Shown: positions 8,680-17,543 of the stretch, piece by piece
How positions within the stretch are numbered: position 1 is the first letter of the stretch
Layout of the letters: each line of letters begins with the position of its first letter
From: Flavivirga eckloniae
Lineage (GTDB): Bacteria; Bacteroidota; Bacteroidia; Flavobacteriales; Flavobacteriaceae
Direction of reading: 5' to 3'
NCBI RefSeq assembly: GCF_002886045.1
Contig: NZ_CP025791.1
Span: 4,417,001 to 4,481,000, forward strand
DNA length: 64,000 nucleotides
The notes under the pieces: generated by a model
Seen by the model: only the letters and a program-made list of their open reading frames with translations
Database searches by the model: none
What the model was told of the DNA's origin: nothing
Made by a program: the position numbers and the translations under genes

Positions 8680-10332
8680 ATGAATTATTTTAAATATCTA
8701 ATCATGACCATAGGCTTTTTTAGTCTATGGTCATGTTCAACAAAAAAAACATCAAAAGAAACTCAAAAAGCCAAACACGTTGTTGTAATAGGTTTTGATG
8801 GATTAAGTCCGGACGGATTAAAACATGCAAACACCCCAACGTTCGATAAATTGATGCAGGAAGGCGCTTATTCTTTACAGGCAAGAGCTGTATTACCAAC
8901 AAGTTCCAGTACCAATTGGGCATCAATGATAATGGGTGTCGGACCCGAACAGCATGGCATCACATCCAATAGTTGGGATAAACACAATTTGGTTCTACCA
9001 ACAGTTGCACAAAGCGAAGACTTCTTTTTTCCAAGCATATTTCATTTGATCGATACACAAATCGAAAACGCAGAAATAGGGGTGATTTACCACTGGAAAG
9101 AATTCGGAAGACTTTTTGAAAAAAATACAGTAGACTATGATGTTAATTCAAAAACAGAAGACGAAACCGCTGCGTTGGCTTCGGAATACATAAAAACGAA
9201 AAATCCAACCTTCACATTTGTACATTTTGACCATATAGACCATGCAGGTCACGAGTATGGTCATGGAACAGATCATTATTACGAGTCTGTAGAAAAAGCA
9301 GATTCATTATTGGCTGTTTTAATTAATACTATTAAGACTTCAGATATTGCTAATGAAACTATGGTTATTGTTAGTTCAGACCATGGCGGATTGGGTAAAG
9401 GTCATGGCGGGGAATCGTTGCAGGAGGTAGAAATACCTTTTATTATTTGGGGTAAATCGGTAAAAAAAGATTATAAAATAACCGCTCCGGTTTATCAATA
9501 CGATAACGCAGCAACAGTGGCTCACATCTTGAATCTTAAAAAACCGTTTGCTTGGATCGGGAGACCCGTAAAGCATGCTTTTGAAGGTTTTAATGAAACG
9601 GTAAAATACCCTGTAACCGAACGTTTGGAACCACCTGTAATTTTACCAAAAAGCGAAGGTTATAAAAAAGCAGGAGGACTATTCAATAATGAAGTTACCG
9701 TTACCATCGAAAACCTCAATACTGTTACCGGCGACATTTTCTATACAACAGACGGTTCTCTGCCAACCAAAGCTTCAAAAAAATATAACACCCCTTTTTC
9801 TATCAAAGAAAACACAGTACTTAAAAGTGCCTTCTACATTAATGGTAAAATAAGCAGCGTGGTAAGCGAGGCATTTTTTAGAATTAAAGATGAAGATTAC
9901 AAAGCACCTATTCATTACGACATATTTTATTCTGGTAATGACCTTGCAAACATTCCTTCTATACGAAATAAAAAACCAGATGTTAGTGGAAGCTGTTTTG
10001 AGATGACTTCAGAAGAAATAAAAGAAAAAGTAAAGAAACATTCCACAGTACGTTTTACAACAAATATTACAATTACAGAAGAAGGCAAATACACCTTTTA
10101 TACGAGATCGGATGATGGTAGTAAGCTATGGATAAATGATGATGAGGTGGTTAATAATGATGGCGACCATGGTGTAAAGGAAAGAAAAGGAAGTGTTCAT
10201 TTAAAACCAGGAGTTTACCCCTTAACCCTTACGTGGTTCAATGGCGAAGGCGGGTTTTGGTTAGATACTTATTACAAAAGCAACACCATTAATAAGCAAA
10301 TGATACCAACAACCATTTTAAGCTCAAATTAA
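8680..10332 (+). CDS. Surface alkaline-phosphatase-superfamily phosphodiesterase with PA14 domain
   Basis: I chose ATG 8680 over the in-frame TTG at 8674 because it opens directly into a lipoprotein signal (MNYFKYLIMTIGFFSLWSC), giving 550 residues. Residues ~30-310 form a type I phosphodiesterase/nucleotide pyrophosphatase domain: VVVIGFDGLSPDG (metal Asp), PTSSSTNWASM (Ser/Thr nucleophile region), HFDHIDHAGHEYG and SSDHGGLGKGHGG (metal ligands). Then comes a chitobiase-C-like beta domain (~325-400, FYTTDGSLPTKAS) and a PA14 domain (~415-545, FYTRSDDGSKLWINDDEV), which usually binds glycans. It probably cleaves phosphate or phosphonate esters at the cell surface before or during SusCD uptake. 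Sequence cannot separate a phosphodiesterase from a phosphonate monoesterase. Confidence 0.85.
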   Translation: MNYFKYLIMTIGFFSLWSCSTKKTSKETQKAKHVVVIGFDGLSPDGLKHANTPTFDKLMQEGAYSLQARAVLPTSSSTNWASMIMGVGPEQHGITSNSWDKHNLVLPTVAQSEDFFFPSIFHLIDTQIENAEIGVIYHWKEFGRLFEKNTVDYDVNSKTEDETAALASEYIKTKNPTFTFVHFDHIDHAGHEYGHGTDHYYESVEKADSLLAVLINTIKTSDIANETMVIVSSDHGGLGKGHGGESLQEVEIPFIIWGKSVKKDYKITAPVYQYDNAATVAHILNLKKPFAWIGRPVKHAFEGFNETVKYPVTERLEPPVILPKSEGYKKAGGLFNNEVTVTIENLNTVTGDIFYTTDGSLPTKASKKYNTPFSIKENTVLKSAFYINGKISSVVSEAFFRIKDEDYKAPIHYDIFYSGNDLANIPSIRNKKPDVSGSCFEMTSEEIKEKVKKHSTVRFTTNITITEEGKYTFYTRSDDGSKLWINDDEVVNNDGDHGVKERKGSVHLKPGVYPLTLTWFNGEGGFWLDTYYKSNTINKQMIPTTILSSN

Positions 10333-10388
10333 ATGGATCACCAAAAAAATATTATTTCAGTTTTTTTCTACTTTTTTGTTGAATTAGT

Positions 10389-10435
10389 CCTTTTCTCCAA
10401 GGAGGGTTCAGTTGAATCCTCCTATGGGGAGAAGG
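10389..10435. repeat. Imperfect 47-bp palindrome inside the phosphonate operon
   Basis: CCTTTTCTCCAAGGAGG... is mirrored by ...CCTCCTATGGGGAGAAGG around a GT centre near 10411. It sits in the 139-bp gap between the surface hydrolase and the PLP enzyme, the only large gap in an otherwise tight operon. It could be a mobile REP-like palindrome or an attenuator that lowers expression of the distal genes. There is no T-run directly after it, so a simple intrinsic terminator is less likely. Confidence 0.55.
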
Positions 10436-10471
10436 TATTTTTAAAATGTATCGAAACCTCTTATAAGTAGT

Positions 10472-11851
10472 ATGATGAAACCGGAAAACCATAACAGAAA
10501 AACAGAAGGCGATATAAACCAAACATTGGCAAGAAACACATGGATGGAAACCCAAGTAGACGAAAATACCAAATCATTTTTAGAGGAAGATGCGCGCTAT
10601 TTTTTGCATCAATCCATGTCTACACCATGTCTGGATGTTATAAAGAAAAGTAACCAATCAAGTTTCTTCAATTTACAAGGAAAGCCGTATTTGGACTTTC
10701 ATGGTAATAATGTGCATCAAGTTGGATATAATCAAGAAGAACTTATTGAAAATTTAATAAAACAGTTACATAAACTGCCTTTTTCACCACGTAGATACAC
10801 CAATAAACCAGCCATAAAATTTGCAAAAAAGTTAGCGTCATTAACGCCCTCAGATTTAAACAGGGTATTATTAACGCCCAACGGTAGCTCTGCCGTGGGC
10901 ATCGCTTTAAAATTAGCAAGAGCCGTAACCGGAAAATTTAAAGTTGTTTCCTTTTGGGATTCTTTTCACGGCGCGTCATTGGATGCTATTAGTGTTGGAG
11001 GAGAAGCAGTTTTTAGAGATTCTATGGGGCCATTAATGCCCGGAGTGGAGCGCATTCCCCCACCAGTAACGTATCGCGGTATTTTTGAAGACAATGAAGA
11101 TAAATGTCTGGAATATCTAGAATATGTGTTTAAAAAAGAAGGAGACATTGGAGCCTTTATTGCCGAAACCGTTAGAAATACCGATGTACAAACTCCTTCG
11201 AAGTCATTTTGGCAAAAAGCAAGGGCGCTTTGCAACACCCATAATGTACTGCTTATACTTGATGAAATTCCTATAGCATTGGGTAGAACAGGGTATATGT
11301 TTGCTTTCGAGCATTATGGTATCGAACCCGATATTTTATGCCTAGGAAAAGGTTTAGGCGGCGGCATTTTTCCACAAGCGGCCATCGTAACCCGGGATAA
11401 GTTTAACATTTGTCAGGAGATATCCCTTGGGCATTATACCCATGAAAAAAGTCCATTAGGGTCTGTTTGCGGATTAACCACTATAGATATTATTGAAAAA
11501 GAACAATTACTTAAAAAAGTAAGACGGGATGAGCTTTACATGCGCTCATCATTAGAAGCTTTAAAGATCAAATACCCATTAATTGGAGACATAAGAGGCA
11601 TGGGATTATTATGGGGCATTGAATTGGTAACTAGTAAAGATACCAAAGAAAAGGCCGTAGATGAGGCCGAACGTATTATGTACGAATGTCTGGCAGAAGG
11701 GTTGAGTTTTAAAGTGTCCGCAGGAAACGTTCTGCAATTATCACCACCACTTACCATTTCAAGAGAAGATTTAGATAAGGCACTAAATATTTTAGATAGA
11801 GCACTTTTAAAAATAAGTGATCAAATTAATAATCATCAAACTATTGTTTAA
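10472..11851 (+). CDS. pbfA: Class III PLP-dependent enzyme, PbfA-like (1-hydroxy-2-aminoethylphosphonate ammonia-lyase candidate)
   Basis: The 459-residue protein has the class III aminotransferase fold. It shows the cofactor-binding GSSAVGIALKLARAVTG (~133-149), LILDEIPIALGRTG (~263-276, with the PLP-pyridine Asp) and LGKGLGGGIFP with the Schiff-base lysine at K293. The N-terminus carries RYFLHQSMSTPCLDVI and YLDFHGNNVHQVGY, a pattern I associate with a subgroup linked to phosphonate clusters. PbfA eliminates ammonia from (R)-1-hydroxy-2-aminoethylphosphonate to give phosphonoacetaldehyde, the substrate of the phosphonatase encoded downstream. Class V PhnW is absent here. A class III transaminase for 2-aminoethylphosphonate remains possible. 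The stop is 2 bp before the next ATG. A relic of its 3' end lies at 18659. Confidence 0.7.
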   Translation: MMKPENHNRKTEGDINQTLARNTWMETQVDENTKSFLEEDARYFLHQSMSTPCLDVIKKSNQSSFFNLQGKPYLDFHGNNVHQVGYNQEELIENLIKQLHKLPFSPRRYTNKPAIKFAKKLASLTPSDLNRVLLTPNGSSAVGIALKLARAVTGKFKVVSFWDSFHGASLDAISVGGEAVFRDSMGPLMPGVERIPPPVTYRGIFEDNEDKCLEYLEYVFKKEGDIGAFIAETVRNTDVQTPSKSFWQKARALCNTHNVLLILDEIPIALGRTGYMFAFEHYGIEPDILCLGKGLGGGIFPQAAIVTRDKFNICQEISLGHYTHEKSPLGSVCGLTTIDIIEKEQLLKKVRRDELYMRSSLEALKIKYPLIGDIRGMGLLWGIELVTSKDTKEKAVDEAERIMYECLAEGLSFKVSAGNVLQLSPPLTISREDLDKALNILDRALLKISDQINNHQTIV

Positions 11852-11853
11852 AC

Positions 11854-13452
11854 ATGAAGCAACATATTAATATAACAGTATTGGCAATTTTAATAACCTG
11901 TTCGGTTTTTGCTCAAAAGAATAGCTTTTTGGTACAGCCTTATTTACAGGATGCCACACCAAATTCGATTAAAATAATGTGGGAAACGGCATTGGGAGAA
12001 GAAAGCATTGTAGAATGGGGAAGTACAAAGAAACTTGGAAAAAAAACCACAGGTACTGCTAACGATATCAATTTTGGTAAATCCAGAATTCATGAAGTTA
12101 AAATTCAAGGCCTTAAACGTTTTACAAACTACTATTACAGAGTAAAAACCGGTCGTTTAGTTTCTGATATTTTCCAGTTTAAAACCCCACCTTTTGCTAA
12201 TGATGAGGGATCATTTAATATTTTGGCGATGAGCGATATGCAACACGATTTCAATCATCCCGATAAATTCTCAGAAATCGTAAATGACGGTGTACTTTCA
12301 TATTTGAAACATGAATTTAAAGGAGACGTACCCAATAATTTGGCATTGGTTATGATTCCTGGTGATTTGGTGAAAGATGGCGATGAATACGATCAATGGA
12401 AAAACTATTTCTTTAATCCTGCCGAAAAGCTATTTGCCGAAGTTCCTGTATATCCGGTACTCGGGAATCATGAAAAAAATTCCACCTTCTACTTTAAATA
12501 TTTCAGTCTGCCGGAAAACGGAACACCTGCTTATGCCGAGCATTGGTGGTACAAAGACTATGGGAACACCCGAATAATAGGGTTAAACTCTAACAAAGGG
12601 TTTAGAGATATTAAAACACAGTTAGAATGGTTGGAAAAGCTGTTGAAGGATACTGAAAATAATGATGACATAGATTTTGTTTTTGCACAGCTGCATCACC
12701 CGCATAAATCTGAACTTTGGATTCCCGGAGAAATAGATTTTACAGGAGAAGTTATTAAAGTTCTGGAAGCATTTACAACAGGTTCAGGAAAGCCTAGTTT
12801 ACATTTTTTTGGACATACACACGGATATTCCCGCGGACAATCTAAAGACCATAAGCACCTATGGATTAATGTAGCTTCGGCAGGAGGTGCTATTGACAAT
12901 TGGGGCGAGTTTAAAGGAAAGGATTATGATGAGTTTACAGTTACCCAAGATGAATATGGCTTTGTAATGGTTGAGGTAGAAAACAATAACAATGATCCTA
13001 AGTTTACCATTAAGCGTATAAGCCGAGGTAACGAAAGTAAGTTAAGGAACAATGAACTTAGAGATAGTATTACTATTTATAAAAAACCTCGAAAACCTCT
13101 TTCGCCAAAGGCCATAGCTCCTCATGATGAAAATATAGCTGTTACAGACATTATTTTAAAAGCAAGTCCATTTAAAAGTGAACACAGTAAAGCATTTCAT
13201 GCCGCGTCCCATTGGCAAGTGTCTAAAAGCAAAGAATTTGAGGATTTGATTTTAGATAGTTGGAAACAGAGCGAGAATTGGTATTATATGGAAAACCGTC
13301 AGAAACACGATGATCTTACAGATGAAAAAATAACACGCTTAGAACCTGGTACCACTTATTATTGGAGAGTGCGGTATCGCGATCAGAACCTAAATTGGGG
13401 CGATTGGTCTAATACTTTGAACTTTAAAACACAACAAAACTTATCTAAATAA
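11854..13452 (+). CDS. Secreted purple-acid-phosphatase-like metallophosphoesterase with two Fn3-type domains
   Basis: The 532-residue protein has a signal peptide (~1-20), an N-terminal purple-acid-phosphatase Fn3 domain (~24-112; QPYLQDATPNSIKIMWET, HEVKIQGLKRFTNYYYRV), a calcineurin-like catalytic domain (~120-390) and a C-terminal Fn3-like domain (~440-530, TTYYWRVRYRDQNLNW). Metal-binding motifs are MSDMQ, PGDLVKDGDE, GNHE (Asn205), LHHPH and GHTH, as in dimetal phosphoesterases with DxQ at the first site. It should hydrolyse phosphomonoesters or diesters outside the cytoplasm. Its paralogue at 18771 is about as long and clearly homologous, but differs at the GNHE motif. Confidence 0.87.
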   Translation: MKQHINITVLAILITCSVFAQKNSFLVQPYLQDATPNSIKIMWETALGEESIVEWGSTKKLGKKTTGTANDINFGKSRIHEVKIQGLKRFTNYYYRVKTGRLVSDIFQFKTPPFANDEGSFNILAMSDMQHDFNHPDKFSEIVNDGVLSYLKHEFKGDVPNNLALVMIPGDLVKDGDEYDQWKNYFFNPAEKLFAEVPVYPVLGNHEKNSTFYFKYFSLPENGTPAYAEHWWYKDYGNTRIIGLNSNKGFRDIKTQLEWLEKLLKDTENNDDIDFVFAQLHHPHKSELWIPGEIDFTGEVIKVLEAFTTGSGKPSLHFFGHTHGYSRGQSKDHKHLWINVASAGGAIDNWGEFKGKDYDEFTVTQDEYGFVMVEVENNNNDPKFTIKRISRGNESKLRNNELRDSITIYKKPRKPLSPKAIAPHDENIAVTDIILKASPFKSEHSKAFHAASHWQVSKSKEFEDLILDSWKQSENWYYMENRQKHDDLTDEKITRLEPGTTYYWRVRYRDQNLNWGDWSNTLNFKTQQNLSK

Positions 13453-13473
13453 GCAGTAAGATTCTAAAAAAGT

Positions 13474-14382
13474 ATGAGTTTAACAAGAAGACATTTTTTA
13501 AAAACAGCGGGCATTTTTACCATATCAACTATGGTAATACCTCTAGAAGGCTGTTTTGGTGCTATAAATTCTAAAATAAGAATTGGATTGGTTACCGATT
13601 CTCATTACGCAGACCGGGAACCGAATAACACACGGTATTACAGACAATCTATAGAAAAAATGGATGAATTTATCACGCTCATGAATCTGGAAAAAGTAGA
13701 TTTTGTTATGCATATGGGAGATTTTAAAGATGAGGATGCAAACAAAAATAAGATAGATACTTTGAAATATTTGCAGGCTATAGAAGCATCATATTCAAAA
13801 TTTAAGGGACCAAAATACCATTGTGTTGGCAACCATGATGTAGATAGTATAACTAAAGAGGAATTTCTTAACAATATCGATAACACAGGTATACCTAAAC
13901 ATAAAAGCTATTATTCATTTAATCAATCGGGGTTTCATATCGTGGTTTTAGATGCCAATTTTGATAAACAAGGGAACAACCATTTTTTTAAAGAAGGAGC
14001 CGATTGGCAGGATACTAATATTCCAAAGATTCAATTAGATTGGTTAAAACAGGATTTAGCAACCAACGATCTTCCTGTTATCGTGTTCTGCCACCATCCG
14101 TTGTTCGAATATTTTAGAGCAGGCAAAAAATACCACATTAATAATTATAGTGAAGTTCAATTGATTTTAAAGAATTCAGCTAAAGTCGTTGGCGTATTTC
14201 AAGGTCATGTGCACGAAGAGAAGTATAAAGAACACAAAGGCATGCATTTTATCACACAATTAGGTATGGTAGATTATAGTGGGTTAGAGAACAATAGTTT
14301 TTCAATTGTAGAAATAGATGAGAATAGCATTGTTATTAATGGTTTTAAAAGAGCAAACAATTATAATTTCCCTGTTCAATGA
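13474..14382 (+). CDS. Tat-exported metallophosphoesterase
   Basis: The 302-residue protein begins with a twin-arginine signal (SLTRRHFLKTAGIF). A possible lipobox follows (PLEGC, Cys27), so it may be a Tat-exported lipoprotein. Calcineurin-like motifs appear in order: TDSHYADRE (~40-48), MGDFKD (~80), GNHDVD (~113-118), CHHPLFE (~208) and GHVHEEKY (~246-253). The set is complete, so activity is expected. The substrate is unknown; the layout is closer to ADPRibase-Mn/CpdA-like phosphodiesterases than to purple acid phosphatases. Its last four bases overlap the next gene (ATGA), indicating translational coupling to the transporter, so the product of this enzyme may be what the transporter carries. 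Confidence 0.85.
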   Translation: MSLTRRHFLKTAGIFTISTMVIPLEGCFGAINSKIRIGLVTDSHYADREPNNTRYYRQSIEKMDEFITLMNLEKVDFVMHMGDFKDEDANKNKIDTLKYLQAIEASYSKFKGPKYHCVGNHDVDSITKEEFLNNIDNTGIPKHKSYYSFNQSGFHIVVLDANFDKQGNNHFFKEGADWQDTNIPKIQLDWLKQDLATNDLPVIVFCHHPLFEYFRAGKKYHINNYSEVQLILKNSAKVVGVFQGHVHEEKYKEHKGMHFITQLGMVDYSGLENNSFSIVEIDENSIVINGFKRANNYNFPVQ

Positions 14383-15662
14383 AGTTTAAGTTAGCAGTCC
14401 ATACCAGGTTTATAATACAGGCTTCCATTGCCGCTTTCGGAGCCTATTTTTGTATGTACGCTTTTAGAAAGCCTTTTACTGTGGCAACTTTTGAAGGACA
14501 AAGCTTTTTTGGAATTGATTATAAAATTCTATTGATAATTGCACAGGTAATAGGGTATACACTGTCTAAGTTTTTGGGGATAAAAATAATCTCCGAAATG
14601 AAATCCAATAAACGTATGCTGTATTTAATTGGGTTTATAATGTTCGCAGAATTAGCACTGTTAGGTTTTGCCATAATTTCTGCCCCGTTCAATATGGTGT
14701 GTTTATTTTTAAATGGTTTACCTCTGGGGATGATTTGGGGGATTGTGTTTTCGTATTTAGAAGGTAGAAAAACAACCGAAATTTTAGGCGTTGTACTCTG
14801 TTCCAGTTTTATTGTTTCGTCTGGTGTAGTAAAATCGGTTGGGAAATATGTTATGGATTCACTAGGTTTTTCGGAGTTATGGATGCCATTTATTACTGGT
14901 TTACTGTTTATTATTCCGTTGACTTTTTTCACGATACTTTTAGAAAAACTACCGCCACCAACTCTAACCGATCAAAAAAGCAGAACACATAGAAAACCAT
15001 TAAATAAAGCAGAGCGCTTTCAGCTTTATAAAGTATTCGCTTTCCCATTAACATTAATTATTGTGTTTTATGTATTTGTAACTGGAGTACGCGATTTTAG
15101 AGATAATTTTGCCCGAGAAATATGGGATACTTTGGGGTACAAGGATAGCATAGGAATTTATGCTTTTTCAGAAATACCTATAGCCATAACCGTATTGCTA
15201 ATTATGGCTTTTATTGGGTCTGTTAAAAATAATTACAAAGCTTTTAAATACTATCATATTGTTTTGTTGTTAGGGGGCTTGGTAATTGGGCTGTCTACTA
15301 CAGCATTACAATTACAAGTAATTAACCCTGTGGTTTGGATGATTCTTTCCGGTTTTGGCATGTACGTTTGCTACATCCCCTTTCAGGGCTTATTCTTCGA
15401 TAGAATGATAGCGACCTTTAAAATAGAAAGCAATGTTGGCTTTTTAATTTATATAGCAGATGCTTTTGGTTATCTGGGTAGTGTGCTCATCCTGCTTTAT
15501 AAAAACTTTGGAAAAGGGAGTATATCTTATTTGTCATTTTTCACCTATATGGTTTATGTCGTAGCATTTATAGCTATAGGGTTGGCGGTTTTATCATATA
15601 CTTTTTTCAAAAATAAATATCGAAATAAATTAAAAATAAACACACTTATTTATGAACAATAA
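14379..15662 (+). CDS. DUF5690-type MFS-like inner-membrane transporter
   Basis: The 427-residue hydrophobic protein has about 12 predicted membrane helices. It opens with IIQASIAAFGAYFCMYAFRK, which fits the DUF5690 family of Bacteroidota and resembles helix 1 of organophosphate:phosphate antiporters (GlpT/UhpT type). Charged residues within the membrane region include RKPF near residue 31 and TGVRDFRDNFARE near 230-242, candidates for anion binding. It overlaps the upstream phosphoesterase by 4 bp and the downstream oxidoreductase by 11 bp. The inferred role is import of a phosphonate or phosphorylated compound released in the periplasm. The family name is from memory; the transport function rests on context. 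Confidence 0.7.
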   Translation: MKFKLAVHTRFIIQASIAAFGAYFCMYAFRKPFTVATFEGQSFFGIDYKILLIIAQVIGYTLSKFLGIKIISEMKSNKRMLYLIGFIMFAELALLGFAIISAPFNMVCLFLNGLPLGMIWGIVFSYLEGRKTTEILGVVLCSSFIVSSGVVKSVGKYVMDSLGFSELWMPFITGLLFIIPLTFFTILLEKLPPPTLTDQKSRTHRKPLNKAERFQLYKVFAFPLTLIIVFYVFVTGVRDFRDNFAREIWDTLGYKDSIGIYAFSEIPIAITVLLIMAFIGSVKNNYKAFKYYHIVLLLGGLVIGLSTTALQLQVINPVVWMILSGFGMYVCYIPFQGLFFDRMIATFKIESNVGFLIYIADAFGYLGSVLILLYKNFGKGSISYLSFFTYMVYVVAFIAIGLAVLSYTFFKNKYRNKLKINTLIYEQ

Positions 15663-16812
15663 AACCTACGACCTAATAATTGTTGGAGGGGGTGTTTTAG
15701 GAACATTTCATGCATATCATGCGCTTGCAAAAGGTTACAGTGTACTAATGTTGGAAAAAAATAATGCGCCCTTGGGTGCTACTGTTCGTAATTTTGGACA
15801 GGTAGTTCCTTCTGGGATGAACTTAAAATGGCAGAGTTATGGCTGTGAAAGCTTAGCGATTTATAAATCCATTCAACAAAGGTTCGACATTAGTATTAGA
15901 CAAAATGGAACGGTATATATAGCTTCAAATGAAGAAGAAGCACAATTACTGGAAGAACTGTATCAAATTAATGAGGCCAATAATTACGAATCTTATTTAT
16001 TAACCAAGGAACAGTGTTTAAAGAAATATAAAGGATTAAAGGAAAGTTATTGCAACTCAGGATTGTTTTTTCCTCAAGAAGTAACCGTAGAGCCTAGAGT
16101 AATGATAGGCAAGTTGCATAAGTTTATGAAGGCCCATTATGAGTTAAATTATTTACCCAATACCACTGTAATAAACACACATGAAGTTAATGGTGCCGTG
16201 GAGGTGGTTTCTTCGGAAGGCACCGTCTATAAAGCTTCCAAAGTAATTATTTGTAGCGGAAGTGATTTTAAAACGCTTTATCCAATGGTTTATAATAATA
16301 GCGATTTACAGGTTTCGAAATTACAAATGTTACAAACCAAATCCCAAGGAAATTATGAATTGAATGGTTCTGTTTTAACGGGTTTAACCATTCGTCGTTA
16401 TGAGTCATTTACACAGTGTCCGTCTTACGAAGAGATAAAATCTAAAGAAGATCTGAATAGTTTCGAGAAGCAATTTGGAGTGCATATTCTTTTTAAGCAA
16501 GCCACAGATGGCTCTGTAATTATTGGAGATTCACATGAATATGCAGATGCTAAGGATATTGATAATCTTGGTTTTGATCTAAATATGGATATTGATGATT
16601 TTATGATAAAAGAGGCTAAAAAAATCATCAACTTGCCAAGTTACGAGATTCAAAATCGTTGGGCAGGGTTTTATTCACAATGTAAAACGAAAGACATTTT
16701 TGAGTGCCAGATAGGCGATAATGTACATATAGTTACAGGTATTGGCGGAAAGGGTATGACAGGAAGTGCAGGGTTTTCCAAAGATAGTATTAACAGAATA
16801 ATGAATATTTAA
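15652..16812 (+). CDS. FAD-dependent oxidoreductase, TIGR03364-like (phosphonate-associated)
   Basis: The 386-residue DAO-fold flavoprotein has an N-terminal dinucleotide-binding motif IIVGGGVLGTFHAYHAL (~8-24), an acidic strand end MLEKNNAPLGAT (~33-44), NFGQVVPSGMN (~48-58) and a C-terminal FAD motif VTGIGGKGMTGSAG (~363-376). This fits the oxidoreductase clade TIGR03364, which is known to sit next to phosphonatase-like hydrolases. Here the phosphonatase-like gene starts 14 bp downstream. The probable reaction is oxidative deamination of 2-aminoethylphosphonate or its N-methyl form to phosphonoacetaldehyde, which would explain the absence of a PhnW transaminase. It is cytoplasmic, with no signal peptide. 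Confidence 0.78.
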   Translation: MNNKTYDLIIVGGGVLGTFHAYHALAKGYSVLMLEKNNAPLGATVRNFGQVVPSGMNLKWQSYGCESLAIYKSIQQRFDISIRQNGTVYIASNEEEAQLLEELYQINEANNYESYLLTKEQCLKKYKGLKESYCNSGLFFPQEVTVEPRVMIGKLHKFMKAHYELNYLPNTTVINTHEVNGAVEVVSSEGTVYKASKVIICSGSDFKTLYPMVYNNSDLQVSKLQMLQTKSQGNYELNGSVLTGLTIRRYESFTQCPSYEEIKSKEDLNSFEKQFGVHILFKQATDGSVIIGDSHEYADAKDIDNLGFDLNMDIDDFMIKEAKKIINLPSYEIQNRWAGFYSQCKTKDIFECQIGDNVHIVTGIGGKGMTGSAGFSKDSINRIMNI

Positions 16813-16826
16813 AATTATAGAGATAT

Positions 16827-17504
16827 ATGACAAACATAAAAATGGTAGTTTTTGATATGGCAGGAACTACAATTAATGAACACAATGTAGTATACAAAAC
16901 ATTATACACAGTAATTAATGAATCCGGACTTCCTGTATCGTTAGAAAAGGTTTTAGAACTGGGAGCAGGTAAGGAAAAATTTCAGGCCATAAAAGATATT
17001 ATTAATGAAATAGATCCGGCTACAAGTATTAATCCTGAAATGATATTCGGAAACTTTAAAAATATGCTCGATGAAGCCTATTCTATTTTGGCAGTTACAC
17101 CAATAGATGGTGTTGATGCGACTATGTTAGAGTTAAAAGAAAAGGGCATTAAAGTCGTTTTAAATACGGGTTATAGTGAAACTGTTGCAAATACACTTTT
17201 ACATAAACTGAATTGGGAAAAAGATGTGCATTACGATTTACTGGTAACCGCAGATGATGTAGAAAAAGGGCGCCCACATCCGGATATGATTTTAAAAGCG
17301 ATGGATGCATTACACGTTTTTGACCCAAAGACAGTGTTAAAAGCTGGAGATTCTGCAGTTGATATTGAAGAAGGAAAAAATGCTAATTGTGGTATTACAG
17401 TTGGTGTGCTTTCTGGAGCACAGACTAAAGAACAATTGAAGTCGGCAGAACCAACCTACATTATAGAATCATTAGCCACTCTAAACCAAATAATGGATTA
17501 CTAA
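16827..17504 (+). CDS. Phosphonatase-like HAD hydrolase (TIGR03351-like, PhnX homologue)
   Basis: The 225-residue HAD-superfamily protein carries the phosphonatase-type first motif FDMAGTT (nucleophile Asp10, with Ala in place of the second Asp). Thr117 or nearby in VVLNTGYS is motif II, KGRPHPDM (~149-156) has Arg where most HADs use Lys, and AGDSAVDIEEGKNA (~174-187) is the C-terminal acidic motif. These are the marks separating PhnX and its TIGR03351 relatives from other HADs. The cap has Lys residues in GAGKEKFQAIK (~48-58) that could form the Schiff base with the aldehyde. It should cleave phosphonoacetaldehyde or a close analogue to an aldehyde and phosphate. It is the last gene of the operon, followed by a hairpin terminator. 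Confidence 0.82.
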   Translation: MTNIKMVVFDMAGTTINEHNVVYKTLYTVINESGLPVSLEKVLELGAGKEKFQAIKDIINEIDPATSINPEMIFGNFKNMLDEAYSILAVTPIDGVDATMLELKEKGIKVVLNTGYSETVANTLLHKLNWEKDVHYDLLVTADDVEKGRPHPDMILKAMDALHVFDPKTVLKAGDSAVDIEEGKNANCGITVGVLSGAQTKEQLKSAEPTYIIESLATLNQIMDY

Positions 17505-17510
17505 TTTTAT

Positions 17511-17543
17511 AAAAGCCTGATCATAATTTTGATTGGGCTTTTT
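17511..17543. terminator. Bidirectional intrinsic terminator
   Basis: AAAAGCC (17511-17517) pairs with GGCTTTT (17536-17542) and is followed by T. It sits between the convergent phosphonatase-like gene and the XRE-cupin gene and overlaps the regulator's stop codon, so it can end transcripts from both sides. Confidence 0.7.

Noticed and set aside
10472-11851. Phosphonate transaminase PhnW
   Set aside because: PhnW is a class V PLP enzyme; this protein has the class III GKGLGGG lysine motif and DEIP segment, so PhnW is excluded.
14519-14932. 137-codon minus-strand ORF
   Set aside because: It lies wholly antisense to the DUF5690 transporter gene, has a low-complexity composition (Ile, Asn, Pro) and no recognisable domain; a shadow of a hydrophobic coding frame.
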